Of a stretch of DNA of 64,000 bases, positions 48,562-58,366 are shown piece after piece; position 1 is the first letter of the stretch; the number at the start of each line of letters is the position of its first letter. This DNA is from Mitsuaria sp. GD03876. Lineage in GTDB: Bacteria > Pseudomonadota > Gammaproteobacteria > Burkholderiales > Burkholderiaceae_C. The stretch is taken from the NCBI RefSeq assembly GCF_029840635.1, contig NZ_JAOCCU010000012.1, positions 1 through 64,000 of the forward strand, in the 5' to 3' direction. The notes under the pieces are model-generated. The model was not told the origin of the DNA and did not search any database. It worked only from the letters and a program-made list of their open reading frames with translations. The position numbers were made by a program, and so were the translations under genes.

Positions 48562-49722
48562 ATGACGCAAATGCGGCCGTTGGGCTTGACGATGATTTCT
48601 GCTGCCCTGCTGGCCGGCCTGGCCGCCGCGCCGTCATTCGCCGCGGGGAACTATCCGATCACCCCGGAGCAGCGCCAGACGGCGCAGCAGGTGTCCCAGG
48701 CGGGCGTCCCGTTGTCGGAGCTGGCGGCCAACGCCCCCGACACCTACACCGTCAAGGCCGGCGACACGCTCTGGGCGATCTCGGGCCTGTTCCTGAAGAG
48801 TCCGTGGCGCTGGCCCGAGCTCTGGGGCATGAACACCGACCAGATCCGCAACCCCCACCTGATCTACCCGGGCCAGGTGCTGATGCTGGTCAAGGCCGAC
48901 GGCCGCGCCCGGCTGCAGGTCGGCCGCGACGTCGGCAACGGCGGCGTGCCGGGCGGCACGGTGAAGCTGTCGCCGCGCGTGCGCTCGGAGTCGCTCTACG
49001 ACGGCTCCATCGCCGCCATCCCGCAGCACCTGATCGAGCCCTTCCTCAACGAGGCGGTGGTCCTGAGCGGCAATGAACTCGAGGCCGCGCCGCGGGTCAT
49101 CTCGGCGCAGGAGAACCGCGTCTGGATGTCCAAGGGCGACCTGGCCTACGTCCGCGGCACGCTGCCGCCGAACGAGGACGCGTTCCGCGTGTTCCGCGAG
49201 CCGCGCCCGCTGCGCGATCCGGTGACCAAGGAAGTCCTGGGCTACGAGGCCGCCTATGTCGGCACCGCCGACCTCACCCGCGCCGGCAGCGGCGCCGGCA
49301 CGGCCAAGGAAGTCCCGGCCACGCTGACGATCACGCTGGTCCGCCAGGAAGTGCAGCCGGGCGACCGCCTCGCCCCGGTGCCGCCGCGCGGCTACACGAA
49401 CTACGTGCCGCATGCGCCGTCCGGCGCGATCGACGGCCACATCATCTCGATCTACGGCGACGCGATCACCGCGGGCCAGAACCAGATCGTGGCGCTGAAC
49501 AAGGGCAAGCGCGACGGCCTCGAGCGCGGCCACGTGCTCGCGCTGTGGCACACCGGCCGCGTCGTCCGCGACCCGACCACCCCGCGCCGCGAGGAAGTGA
49601 AGCTGCCGGACGAGCGTCATGGCCAGCTGTTCGTCTTCCAGGTCTTCGACCGGGTCTCGTATGCGCTGATCCTGTCGGTGCAGGAACCGGTGGTCCCAGG
49701 CGACCGCTTCACCCAGCCGTAA
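48562..49722 (+). CDS. LysM-domain exported protein
   Basis: 386 aa from ATG 48562 with AAGGA adjacent. Signal peptide (LTMISAALLAGLAAAPSFAA), then a LysM domain with TYTVKAGDTLWAISGLFLKSPWRWPELWGMNTDQIRNPHLIYPGQVL (residues 61-108), then about 270 residues of beta-rich sequence. It resembles the LysM protein usually encoded between def and dprA in betaproteobacteria. Likely peptidoglycan-binding in the periplasm; catalytic activity is not evident. Confidence 0.9.
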   Translation: MTQMRPLGLTMISAALLAGLAAAPSFAAGNYPITPEQRQTAQQVSQAGVPLSELAANAPDTYTVKAGDTLWAISGLFLKSPWRWPELWGMNTDQIRNPHLIYPGQVLMLVKADGRARLQVGRDVGNGGVPGGTVKLSPRVRSESLYDGSIAAIPQHLIEPFLNEAVVLSGNELEAAPRVISAQENRVWMSKGDLAYVRGTLPPNEDAFRVFREPRPLRDPVTKEVLGYEAAYVGTADLTRAGSGAGTAKEVPATLTITLVRQEVQPGDRLAPVPPRGYTNYVPHAPSGAIDGHIISIYGDAITAGQNQIVALNKGKRDGLERGHVLALWHTGRVVRDPTTPRREEVKLPDERHGQLFVFQVFDRVSYALILSVQEPVVPGDRFTQP

Positions 49723-49765
49723 ACAAGGCGGCTCTCCGGATCGGGTCGCAGTCAGGACCGCACGG

Positions 49766-50893
49766 ATGAGCCCCGACGACCTGCGCGACTGGCTCCACCT
49801 GCTGTCCTGCGTCTCGCGCGGCGCCGCCCGGCGGCTGCTCGCGCGTCACGGCAGCCCCGGCGCCGTGCTCAAGGCCGGACGCGCGGGCTGGAGCGGCGCG
49901 GTCCCGCGCGAGGAAGCGGACCTGCTGGCCCTAGGGCCACCCGAGCTCGACCGCCTCACCCGCCGCACCGAAGCCTGGCTGAACGGCGGCGAGCGCCGGT
50001 CCATCCTGCTGATCGGCGACGACGACTATCCCAATCCCCTGCTCCAGACGGCCGATCCACCGCTGATGCTCTACCTGGATGGCCGGCGCGAGTTGCTCAA
50101 CACGCGCTGCGTCGCCGTCGTCGGCAGCCGCCGTCCGAGCCCGCAAGGCGACGAGAACGCCCGCTACTTCGCCGCCGGCCTGGGCGAAGCCGGCTTGTGC
50201 GTCGTCTCCGGTCTGGCGCAAGGCATCGACGGCGCGGCCCACGAGGCGGCGCTGAACACCGCCGGCGGCACGATCGCGGTGCTGGGCACCGGGCCGGACA
50301 AGGTCTACCCGCTCGAGCATGAGGAACTCTCCCGCCATGTCGCCCGCCGCGGCCTGCTGGTGAGCGAGTACTTCGTCGGTACGCCGCCGATGGCGCCCAA
50401 CTTCCCGCAGCGCAACCGGATCATCGCGGGCCTGTCCGAGGGCTGCCTGGTCGTCGAGGCGGCGATGAAGTCGGGCTCGCTGATCACGGCCCGCCAGGCG
50501 TCCGAGGCCGGCCGCGAGGTCTTCGCGGTGCCCGGTCCGATCCATGCGCCGCAATCCAAGGGCTGCCACCACCTGCTCAAGCAGGGCGCCTGCCTCGTCC
50601 AGGAGCTGGACGACCTGCTCGCGGAGCTGCCGGCCGGCGGGCTCCCGCGCAGCGAGGCGCTGCCGCTCGCCGCGGAACCGGCGGTCCCGGCGTCGCCGTC
50701 CGGATCCGTCGTCGACGATCAGGATCACCCCCTGCTCCGGGCGATCGGCGCGGACACCGTGTCGCTCGAACAGCTCGCCCAACGCAGCGGCTGGGCGCAG
50801 GACGAGCTCAACGCCACGCTGTTCGATCTCGAGCTGGAAGGTCGTGTCGCCCGGCTGCCGGGCGCCCTGTTCCAGCGTCGGCGCCGGACGTGA
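49766..50893 (+). CDS. dprA: DNA-processing protein DprA
   Basis: 375 aa. N-terminal SAM-like region, then the Rossmann-like DprA core with VAVVGSRRPSPQGDENARYFAAGLGEAGLCVVSGLAQGIDGAAHEAAL and PAPGPIHAPQSKG-type loops, and a C-terminal winged helix (TVSLEQLAQRSGWAQDELNATLFDLELEGRV). Loads RecA on single-stranded DNA during natural transformation. The gap to the LysM gene is 43 bases, so probably co-transcribed. Confidence 0.94.
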   Translation: MSPDDLRDWLHLLSCVSRGAARRLLARHGSPGAVLKAGRAGWSGAVPREEADLLALGPPELDRLTRRTEAWLNGGERRSILLIGDDDYPNPLLQTADPPLMLYLDGRRELLNTRCVAVVGSRRPSPQGDENARYFAAGLGEAGLCVVSGLAQGIDGAAHEAALNTAGGTIAVLGTGPDKVYPLEHEELSRHVARRGLLVSEYFVGTPPMAPNFPQRNRIIAGLSEGCLVVEAAMKSGSLITARQASEAGREVFAVPGPIHAPQSKGCHHLLKQGACLVQELDDLLAELPAGGLPRSEALPLAAEPAVPASPSGSVVDDQDHPLLRAIGADTVSLEQLAQRSGWAQDELNATLFDLELEGRVARLPGALFQRRRRT

Positions 50894-50958
50894 ACCATCC
50901 GGGAATTTCCGCGCCGCGGACCGTTCATTTCGGCGGGAAGGGCTTTGGACCCCTGCGG

Positions 50959-50964
50959 TATAGT
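50959..50964 (+). promoter_or_regulatory. Probable -10 element of smg, leaderless start
   Basis: TATAGT ends seven bases before the smg ATG, and no Shine-Dalgarno lies between, so transcription would begin at or next to the start codon. Confidence 0.45.
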
Positions 50965-50971
50965 GCCCGCC

Positions 50972-51424
50972 ATGTTTGACGTGCTCGTCTATCTGTACGA
51001 AACCTACTGGCGCCCCGACGCCTGTCCGGATCACGCGCAACTGACCCGGAAATTGTCGGCAGTCGGCTTCGAGGATGACGAAATCCGCGACGCGCTGTCC
51101 TGGTTGGACGGCCTGGCCGCCTCGGCCGCCTCGCACCACGGCGAACCCGGCGACCGCAGCCTGCGCGTCTACACCCGCGAAGAGCAGGACCACCTCGGCG
51201 AGAGCTCGATCGGCTTCATCAGCTTCCTGGCGTCGGCCGGCGTGCTGCCGACCGCGATGCGCGAGATGGTCATCGACCGCGCGATGGCGATCCCCGGCGG
51301 CCCGCTGGACCTCGAGGACCTGAAGATCATCGTGCTGATGGTGTTCTGGAGCCTGGGCGAGGAGCCCGACGCGCTGATCCTCGACGAGCTGTTCGTCGCG
51401 CCGGAAGAGCGCCTGATCCACTGA
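50972..51424 (+). CDS. smg: Smg family protein (DUF494)
   Basis: 150 aa, starting MFDVLVYLYETYWRPDACPD and containing GFEDDEIRDALSWLDGLA, then the acidic helical region DLEDLKIIVLMVFWSLGEEPDALILDELF. All of these fit Smg/DUF494, conserved next to dprA in beta- and gammaproteobacteria. Function unresolved. Followed by a strong terminator shared with the convergent DUF1631 gene. Confidence 0.92.
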   Translation: MFDVLVYLYETYWRPDACPDHAQLTRKLSAVGFEDDEIRDALSWLDGLAASAASHHGEPGDRSLRVYTREEQDHLGESSIGFISFLASAGVLPTAMREMVIDRAMAIPGGPLDLEDLKIIVLMVFWSLGEEPDALILDELFVAPEERLIH

Positions 51425-51451
51425 CCGTCCCGACGGCCCCGCGCCAAAAGG

Positions 51452-51486
51452 AAAGCCGGCCCCGCATCGCGGCGCCGGCTTTTTTT
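51452..51486. terminator. Bidirectional terminator (smg / DUF1631)
   Basis: AAAGCCGGC and GCCGGCTTT arms with a 13-base internal region that itself can pair, followed by T7 on the plus strand. It lies between the convergent stops. Confidence 0.85.
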
Positions 51487-51496
51487 GTCGCTGCGA

Positions 51497-53848
51497 TCAG
51501 GCCAGCAGGCGGCTCGGATCGACCTCGAGTTTCGCGAGCGCGTTGCGCGTCGCCTTGACGGTCAGCGACTCGTCCTGCGCCGGCAGCATCAGCCCCGCCT
51601 GCAGGAACGCGGCCAACCGGCTCAGCTGGAACAGCACGCCCCGCCCGTGCGGCGAGACGAACAGGATCAGGTGATGGCGCAGCCCGCGCCAGACCAGTTG
51701 GACCGGCTCGACCCGGCCGCGGTAATCGAGCATGTACCAGCTGCCCACCTGCAGCTCGCGCGCCCAGGCCACCATCGCCGGCGACGGCGTGGTCCCGCCC
51801 TCGGCGACGACCTCCAGTCCTTCGCACTCGTGGGTGGACAGGTCGCGCACCAGCGTCTCGTTGATCTCGCCCTCTTCCGGCGACGGCAGCATCGCCTCGA
51901 GCGTCTCGAGCTGGCTCATCAGGTCGTCCAGCCGCTCGCGCGGGATCGCCGCGGTCTTGGCGGTGAAGGCCGCGGCCAGCGCGTTGTTCAGCGACCGGAT
52001 GTGTTCGTCCTGCCGCTCATGGCTCATGCCCGCGTGGCCCATGCCGTCGCGCAAGGTCTTGAGCAGCGGCGGCAGGCGGCGGATCACCTCGGCGCGGTCC
52101 TCGCGGGACACCTTGGCGCTCGCCGACCAGATCAGGTCGGCGGCCGCGCGCTTCATCGCCTTGGTCTGCTCGGCCTGCGGTCCGTAGCGCACGCCGGTCA
52201 CCGCCAGCACGTCCGCCCAGACCTGGAACAGGAAGTCGCGCACGCCGTCCTGCACCGGCACCTCGGACAGCATCTTGCGCAGCTCGATCGTGTACTGGAT
52301 CGCCAACGTCTCGCGCTGCTCGACCTGCTGGGCCAGCGAGACGCCCTTCTTCGAGACCTCGTTCTCCTGCTCGAAGTAGTGGTCGAGGAATTTCTCGAAC
52401 TCGGTCAGCACCGTCTGGAAGACGCGCCGGCCGGTGTCCGGATAGGCCTCGACGACCTGCACCACGCGCTTGATCTCGCGTTCGAGCGCGTCGCCGATCT
52501 CAGCGGTCGAGGTGCTGAAGCCCATCACGCAGGAGCCCATCCGGTCGATCAGGCGGCGCGCGGGGTGGTCGTCGGTGGCGAAGAAATCGGGCTCGCCGAC
52601 GGCGACCCGCAGCACCGGCATCTGCAGCCGCGCGAACCAGACCCGGATCGCCGGCGGGATGCGCTCTTCCTGCAGGATCGCCTGGAACAGCAGCGCGACC
52701 AGCTCGATCGTGGCGCGCTCGGCCGGCGTGTCGGCGGCGGACTTCAGGACCTGCTTCAACGCCTGGTTGCGATGGCGGATCTCGTCGAGCGCCTGGGGCG
52801 CGGTCAACTGCTGATCGGCCGTGGCGACCTGGTCGGCGCGCCGCTGCACCGCTTCCTGCGCGTGGTTGATCGCGGCGCTCAGGCGCGGCGATCCGGCGCG
52901 GGTCACCGGACCGCCGGACGGCGCGGCGGGCAGGCCGCTGCGCGTGGCCGGGCCGGGCGACGGCATGCCGGCGGGACGCGCGGGCGCCTGCGCCAGTTCG
53001 GGCACGTGCCGCGCGAGCACGCGCTGCAACTGCGCCATCACCTGTTGCGCGGACTGGCTCGACGGCGTGCCCACGGGCCCGGCAGGCTGGGCCGCGTGGG
53101 CGCCCGTCGCGGCCGGCGCGATGCCGCCATGCGCCGGTCCCGCGGGACCTTGCGCCGGACCCAGCGGGGCCGCCTGCGTCATGCCGCCGGCCGGCGCGTT
53201 GCGCCGGATGAAGGGCCGCAGGTCGACCTCGGGCATCACGCCCTGCTGGATCAGCCAGTGATTGGCCTCGTGGTAGGCCTCGTTCAGCAGTTGGGAGAAC
53301 TCATGGTGCAGCCAGCGCTGCAGCATCTGCCAGACCGAGCTGCTCAGTCCGGCCTCGAACCAGGCGTCGAGCACCAGTCGCGCCAGCACCTGCGCGCGCA
53401 GCAGGTCCTGCTGCGCCAGGTCCTCGATGCGCTCCAGCGACTGCATGCGGTTGCGCAGGTCGCTGAACTCCCAGCTGGCCTTGTCCATCATCGCCAGCGC
53501 CAGGCGCGACGCGATGATCTCGCGCTCGATCGTGTCGTCGCTGACGAGCGACAGGTTTTGCGGCCGCGAGGACAGCGAGGCCGAACGCGAATCGCCGGCC
53601 CCGTGGTGATACGCATGCCGCAGCGACTTGCCGAGCCGCGCGTGCCAGGGCGTCGCGGCGCGTTGCCAGGCCTCGTACGCGTCGCGCCGGGCCATCTGCA
53701 GCGAGTGCTCGGCGGGCTGCGCGAGCAGGTCCTGCACCGCCGTGGTCAGCACCGCCACCATGGCGGGCAGCCCTCGCAGCAGCACCTCCGTGTGGACGCG
53801 CCGCGCTTGCGAAGCCAGGGCCTGGGATCTTGCGTCGGCGGCGGTCAT
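51497..53848 (-). CDS. DUF1631 family protein
   Basis: 783 aa, large soluble protein matching the betaproteobacterial DUF1631 layout. It opens VHTEVLLRGLPAMVAVLTTAVQDLL, then DSRSASLSSRPQNLSLVSDDTIEREIIASRLA and RIEDLAQQDLLRAQVLARLVLDA. A disordered Pro/Ala/Gly linker follows (about residues 205-300). The C-terminal part contains AWARELQVGSWYMLDYRGRVEPVQLVWRG, reminiscent of PilZ-like beta-barrels. No enzymatic motif is evident and the role is unknown. A PilZ-like end would fit cyclic-di-GMP binding, but the RxxxR motif is not clear. Confidence 0.85.
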   Translation of the reverse strand: MTAADARSQALASQARRVHTEVLLRGLPAMVAVLTTAVQDLLAQPAEHSLQMARRDAYEAWQRAATPWHARLGKSLRHAYHHGAGDSRSASLSSRPQNLSLVSDDTIEREIIASRLALAMMDKASWEFSDLRNRMQSLERIEDLAQQDLLRAQVLARLVLDAWFEAGLSSSVWQMLQRWLHHEFSQLLNEAYHEANHWLIQQGVMPEVDLRPFIRRNAPAGGMTQAAPLGPAQGPAGPAHGGIAPAATGAHAAQPAGPVGTPSSQSAQQVMAQLQRVLARHVPELAQAPARPAGMPSPGPATRSGLPAAPSGGPVTRAGSPRLSAAINHAQEAVQRRADQVATADQQLTAPQALDEIRHRNQALKQVLKSAADTPAERATIELVALLFQAILQEERIPPAIRVWFARLQMPVLRVAVGEPDFFATDDHPARRLIDRMGSCVMGFSTSTAEIGDALEREIKRVVQVVEAYPDTGRRVFQTVLTEFEKFLDHYFEQENEVSKKGVSLAQQVEQRETLAIQYTIELRKMLSEVPVQDGVRDFLFQVWADVLAVTGVRYGPQAEQTKAMKRAAADLIWSASAKVSREDRAEVIRRLPPLLKTLRDGMGHAGMSHERQDEHIRSLNNALAAAFTAKTAAIPRERLDDLMSQLETLEAMLPSPEEGEINETLVRDLSTHECEGLEVVAEGGTTPSPAMVAWARELQVGSWYMLDYRGRVEPVQLVWRGLRHHLILFVSPHGRGVLFQLSRLAAFLQAGLMLPAQDESLTVKATRNALAKLEVDPSRLLA

Positions 53849-53881
53849 CGAGCGTGAGATTGAGGAGTGCGGACGACTCTA

Positions 53882-54916
53882 CTACACCACCGCGCCAGCG
53901 TTGGGGTCGTCCGGGTCGCCCTGCTTGGCGGGGCCGGCCTTGACCAGGTCCTCGCGCTTGACGCCCAGCCACATCGCGATCGCCGCGGCCACGAAGACCG
54001 ACGAATAGATGCCGAACAGGATGCCGATGGTCAGCGCCACCGCGAAGTAGTGCAGCGTCGGGCCGCCGAACAGCAGCATCGACAGCACCATCATCTGCGT
54101 CGAGCCGTGCGTGATGATCGTGCGGCTGATCGTGGACGTGATCGCGTGGTCGATGATCTCGTGGGTGTTGAGCTTGCGGTACTTGCGGAAGGCCTCGCGG
54201 ATCCGGTCGAAGATGACCACCGACTCGTTCACCGAGTAGCCCAGCACCGCCAGGATCGCCGCCAGCACCGCCAGCGAGAACTCCCACTGGAAGTAGGCGA
54301 AGAAGCCCAGGATGATCACCACGTCGTGCAGGTTGGCGATGATGCCGGCCACGGCGAACTTCCACTCGAAGCGGAAGGCCAGGTACAGCATGATGCCGAC
54401 CACCACGCAGATCAGCGCCCACGCGGCGTCGTGCGCCAGCTCGGCGCCGACCGACGGGCCGACCACCTCGCTGCGGGTGAGCTTGATCGGCTCGGCGGTG
54501 CCCACCGAGCAGGCCTGGCGCGTCACGGCCTCGCCCTGGGGCGTGACCTCCTGGTGCTCGACGACCTTGCCGGTCTCGGCCTTGCACAGCTCGGTGAAGA
54601 CGCGGGCGACCAGCACGTCCTGCTTGACGTCGGGCTTGACCGGCAGCCGGATCATGACGTCGCGCGAGGTGCCGAAGTTGGTCACCTGGACTTCGCCGAA
54701 GCCCATCTGCTCGACGATGTGCCGGGTCTTGTTGATGTCCGCGGCCTGGGCGTACTGGGCCTCGATGACCGTCCCGCCGGTGAACTCGATCGAGAAGTGC
54801 AGTCCCTTGGTGACCAGGAAGAACACCGCGGCGATGAAGGTGATGAAGGAGATCGCGTTGAGGATCAACGCGTGCTTCATGAACGGGATGTCCCGCTTGA
54901 TTCGGAAGAATTCCAT
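53882..54916 (-). CDS. secF: Protein translocase subunit SecF
   Basis: 344 aa from ATG 54916. Six membrane helices, the first periplasmic domain with GLHFSIEFTGGTVIEAQYA, and the SecDF channel motifs SVNESVVIFDRIREAFRKYR and NTHEIIDHAITSTISRTIITHGSTQ. With SecD it uses the proton gradient to pull exported proteins through SecYEG. It follows secD after 40 bases. Confidence 0.96.
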   Translation of the reverse strand: MEFFRIKRDIPFMKHALILNAISFITFIAAVFFLVTKGLHFSIEFTGGTVIEAQYAQAADINKTRHIVEQMGFGEVQVTNFGTSRDVMIRLPVKPDVKQDVLVARVFTELCKAETGKVVEHQEVTPQGEAVTRQACSVGTAEPIKLTRSEVVGPSVGAELAHDAAWALICVVVGIMLYLAFRFEWKFAVAGIIANLHDVVIILGFFAYFQWEFSLAVLAAILAVLGYSVNESVVIFDRIREAFRKYRKLNTHEIIDHAITSTISRTIITHGSTQMMVLSMLLFGGPTLHYFAVALTIGILFGIYSSVFVAAAIAMWLGVKREDLVKAGPAKQGDPDDPNAGAVV

Positions 54917-54956
54917 GGCTTGTGCGCTCTCTGCTAGCTTCTGACGGCCGGAGCCT

Positions 54957-56858
54957 TCAATTCGCCTCGGCCGTGTCGGCGGCGGCATCCGCCGCGCCGG
55001 TCGTGCCGGGCTTCCACACGGTGCCGATGGACACCGACTTCAGACGCTTGCGGCGGCCGTACCAGAGGTTGACCAGCGCGCGCGAGAACATCACCGACGA
55101 GATCATCGAGGTCACGATGCCCAGGCAGTGCACGACGGCGAAGCCCTTGATCGGGCCCGAGCCGAAGGCCAGCAGCGCCAGGCCGGCGATCAGCGTGGTC
55201 ACGTTGGAGTCCAGGATGGTGGCCCAGGCGCGCTCGTAGCCGGCGTGGATCGCCTGCTGCGGCGCGAGGCCCGCGCGCAGTTCCTCGCGCACCCGCTCGT
55301 TGATCAGCACGTTGGCGTCGATGGCCATGCCCAGCACCAGCGCGATGGCGGCGATGCCGGGCAGGCTCAGCGTGGCCTGCAGCATCGACAGCACGGCCAG
55401 CAGCAGCAGCAGGTTGAAGCCCAGCGCCACCGCCGAGAACACGCCGAACATCATGTAGTACAGGCACATGAAGATCGCCACGGCGACGAAGCCCCAGGTG
55501 ACCGACGCGATGCCCTTGTCGATGTTGTCCTTGCCCAGCGACGGGCCGATGGTGCGTTCCTCGATGATCTCCATCGGGGCGGCCAGCGAGCCCGCGCGCA
55601 GCAGCAGCGCGGTGTCGCTGGCTTCCTGCGCGTTCATGGCGCCGCCGGTGATCGAGAAGCTGTTGCCCAGTTCGCCGCGGATGACCGGGGCGGTCACGAC
55701 CTGGCCCTTGCCCTTCTCGAACAGGATGATGGCCATGCGCTTGCCGATGCTCTCGCGCGACACGTCCTTCATGATGCGGGCGCCCTTGGCGTCCACCTTC
55801 AGGTTGACCGACGGGTTGTGGTTCTCGTCGAAGCCGGGCTGGGCGTCGTTGAGGTTGTCGCCGGTGAGCACGACCTGGCGCTTGACGATGATGGGCGCGC
55901 CGCCCTTCTCGGTGAAGCGCTCGGTGCCGAAGGGCACCGGGCCGGTGCCGGCCAGCGCGGACTGCGCCTCGGCGCCGTCGTCGACCATGCGCAGTTCCAG
56001 CGTCGCGGTGCGGCCGATGATGTCCTTGGCCTTGGCGGTGTCCTGCACGCCGGGCAGCTGCACGACGACGCGGTCGCGGCCCTGCTGCAGGATCACGGGC
56101 TCGGCCACGCCGAGCTCGTTGACGCGGTTGTGCAGCGTGGTGATGTTCTGCTTGATGGCGGCGTCCTGCACGCCGATCACCGCCTTGGCCGTCAGCGAGC
56201 CGGTCAGGCGCAGTTCGGTGCCGGCGCCGGAGGGGACCCAGGCGAAGTCGGGCACCTGGTCGCGCAGCAGGTTCAGCGCCTGCGTGCGGGTGGCTTCGTC
56301 GCGGAAGTTGATCGCGACGTCGTTGCCTTCGCGGCTGATGCCGGCGTGGCGGATGTTCTTGTCGCGCAGCATGGTGCGGACGTCGGCGGCCATCGATTCG
56401 GCCTTCTTCGTCAGCGCGGCCTTCATGTCGACCTGCATCAGGAAGTGCACGCCGCCGCGCAGGTCCAGGCCCAGGTACATCGGGAACGCGTGCAGCGCAG
56501 TCAGCCATTGCGGGCTGCGCGAGACCAGGTTCAGCGCGACGATGTAGGTGGGATCGGACGTGTCGTCGCCGTTGAGGGCCTTGGCGATCGCGTCCTTGGC
56601 CTTGATCTGGGCGTCGGTGTCATGGAACCGGGCGCGGATCGAGCCCGCCTCCAGGTGCACGAAGTCGGGGGTCACGCCGGATTGGGCGATCGCCTGCTCG
56701 ACGCGCTGGCGGGTGGCGTCGTCGACCCTGACGGTGACCTTGGCGCTGGACACCTGCACCGCCGGCGCTTCGCCGAACAGGTTGGGCAGCGTGTAGACCA
56801 GGCCGACGAGCAGCGCCACCAGCAGCAGCGCGTACTTCCACAGCGGATAACGGTTCAT
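54957..56858 (-). CDS. secD: Protein translocase subunit SecD
   Basis: 633 aa from ATG 56858 (MNRYPLWKYALLLVALL). Signature GLDLRGGVHFLMQVD, the large periplasmic P1 domain with the head region, and the C-terminal six-helix channel with GMAIDANVLINERVREELRAG. Partner of SecF. yajC lies upstream, giving the standard yajC-secD-secF operon. tgt and queA, often upstream, are not next to it here. Confidence 0.96.
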   Translation of the reverse strand: MNRYPLWKYALLLVALLVGLVYTLPNLFGEAPAVQVSSAKVTVRVDDATRQRVEQAIAQSGVTPDFVHLEAGSIRARFHDTDAQIKAKDAIAKALNGDDTSDPTYIVALNLVSRSPQWLTALHAFPMYLGLDLRGGVHFLMQVDMKAALTKKAESMAADVRTMLRDKNIRHAGISREGNDVAINFRDEATRTQALNLLRDQVPDFAWVPSGAGTELRLTGSLTAKAVIGVQDAAIKQNITTLHNRVNELGVAEPVILQQGRDRVVVQLPGVQDTAKAKDIIGRTATLELRMVDDGAEAQSALAGTGPVPFGTERFTEKGGAPIIVKRQVVLTGDNLNDAQPGFDENHNPSVNLKVDAKGARIMKDVSRESIGKRMAIILFEKGKGQVVTAPVIRGELGNSFSITGGAMNAQEASDTALLLRAGSLAAPMEIIEERTIGPSLGKDNIDKGIASVTWGFVAVAIFMCLYYMMFGVFSAVALGFNLLLLLAVLSMLQATLSLPGIAAIALVLGMAIDANVLINERVREELRAGLAPQQAIHAGYERAWATILDSNVTTLIAGLALLAFGSGPIKGFAVVHCLGIVTSMISSVMFSRALVNLWYGRRKRLKSVSIGTVWKPGTTGAADAAADTAEAN

Positions 56859-57005
56859 GAGGAGGTCCTCTGCAAACCAGGCGCCTTGCCGGATCGTGGC
56901 CGGCGGGCGCCTCTGAAAGCGGACCCGGCCGGTGCGTGGCACGGGCCGGGTCTCAGGGAAGGCGCCGGCCGCGGGGCGTGGCGCATTCCGGATGGGGGGC
57001 TCGAG

Positions 57006-57335
57006 TTACTTCGAGACGGTGCCCTTAGGCAGGACCTGCACGACGGAGGTGCGCTGGACCTGGATCTCGACGCCGGAGGCGATCTCGACGGTCAGGTACT
57101 GCTCGCCGATCTTGGCGACCTTGCCGAGCATGCCGCCCGCGGTGATGACCTCGTCGCCCTTGGCCAGGGCCTCGACCATCGTCTTGTGCTCCTTCTGGCG
57201 CTTCATCTGGGGGCGGATCATCACGAAGTACATGACGACGAACACGGCCACCAGCGGCAGCATCTGCAGGAAGCCGCTGGTCGGGTCCGCCGAGGCGGCG
57301 CCCGCGGTCTGGGCAAAAGCGTTGGAAATAAACAC
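57006..57335 (-). CDS. yajC: Sec translocon accessory subunit YajC
   Basis: 109 aa. One membrane helix (FLQMLPLVAVFVVMYFVMIRPQMKRQKEHKTMVEAL), then the small cytoplasmic domain beginning GDEVITAGGMLGKVAKIGEQYLTVEI. First gene of yajC-secDF, separated from secD by 147 bases in which no feature is seen. Confidence 0.95.
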   Translation of the reverse strand: MFISNAFAQTAGAASADPTSGFLQMLPLVAVFVVMYFVMIRPQMKRQKEHKTMVEALAKGDEVITAGGMLGKVAKIGEQYLTVEIASGVEIQVQRTSVVQVLPKGTVSK

Positions 57336-57478
57336 GTCGGTATCCCTCAGGAAAGGCGTTGGCGCAGGCCCGTGAGCCCGGGCGCCGCGCGGGACGGGAC
57401 CCGCGCGTACGAAAGAACCTGCGATTGTATGCGGCCCATCCGGCCGGCCCGGCGCCCGCCGGACGCGGATTTAACTGG

Positions 57479-57501
57479 GGTTGACCCCTGCAAAGTCAAC
57501 C
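57479..57501. other. 7-bp inverted repeat upstream of yajC
   Basis: GGTTGAC and GTCAACC around a 9-base loop in the 288-base gap between yajC and the next lipoprotein gene. An operator or terminator is possible; there is no T-run. Confidence 0.35.
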
Positions 57502-57560
57502 TGGGACGCTCCCGCGTCCCCGGTAAAGGGCGGCATCGCCCACCCGCTGGCCCGCTTCCC

Positions 57561-57587
57561 CCGGATCGGCCGGATCGGCCGGATCGG
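57561..57587. repeat. Three tandem copies of a 9-bp unit
   Basis: CCGGATCGG is repeated three times exactly, followed by degenerate GGCGGATC units up to about 57634, running into the 3' end of the lipoprotein gene. Confidence 0.8.
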
Positions 57588-57623
57588 CGGATCCGTGAAT
57601 CGGCGGCTCCGGTGAACGGCGGA

Positions 57624-58175
57624 TCAGCGGATCCGGATGCGGGCGGTGCTGATCTGCGTGCTGCCGTCGGGCAGCGGCTTCATGGACACGACACGGAGGT
57701 CCTTCGGCAGCCCGACCTTGTAGAGCTGGCCGCCGGTGTCGGGCTTGTCGTTGTCGCAGGTCAGCGGGCCGCCGTCCTTGGGCTTGCCGCGCGGGGCGTC
57801 GGCGGCGCCGCAATCCAGCGGCGTGCCGTAGCGGGCCAGCGCGCGGCGGTAGAAGCGGCCGACGCGCTCGATGTCGTCGCGGCTCTGGAACTTGCCCGCC
57901 GCCAGGTGCATGCCGAACACCCCGCCCCACAGGCTCATCTTCACGCCCGACTTGTCCTCGTCGCGCTCCTTGTAGGCGACGGCGCCGGGGTACAGCGGCG
58001 TCTCCAGGTCGACGCCGTCGGCCTTGGCGTCGAAGGTGATGCCGGCGCCCTCGCGATCGATGTCCGGCGTCGAGGCCGGCTGCGCGCACGCGCCCAGCGC
58101 CAAGGTGACGGCGCCGAGCAGCAGCGCGCCGCGGCGCAGGGGGGCAACGGGTGGGCGGTGGGCGGACGTGGACAT
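57624..58175 (-). CDS. Putative lipoprotein of unknown function
   Basis: 183 aa from ATG 58175. Signal peptide with lipobox LGACAQ (Cys near residue 30). The mature domain includes GITFDAKADGVDLETPLYPGAVAYKERDEDKSGVKMSLWGG and YRRALARYGTPLDCG with two further cysteines. It resembles small exported proteins that measure LYPGA-type segments (from memory), but no family was recognised with certainty. Isolated between yajC and an EamA gene. Confidence 0.7.
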   Translation of the reverse strand: MSTSAHRPPVAPLRRGALLLGAVTLALGACAQPASTPDIDREGAGITFDAKADGVDLETPLYPGAVAYKERDEDKSGVKMSLWGGVFGMHLAAGKFQSRDDIERVGRFYRRALARYGTPLDCGAADAPRGKPKDGGPLTCDNDKPDTGGQLYKVGLPKDLRVVSMKPLPDGSTQISTARIRIR

Positions 58176-58366
58176 TCGGGGCTCCCTGGTTCGGTGAATG
58201 CGGCGCACTCTACGAACCGGCGCGACGGGCGGCGGCCGCCGGGCGACGGACTGCGCGCCCGGGCGGACAGGACGCACGGGCGGCGGAATGCCGGGAATGG
58301 CCTCGAGTGCGAAGAGGGAGCGTCGGCCGGTTTGATCCGGGCAGACCCGGCCCTCGCGTGGGCCGT

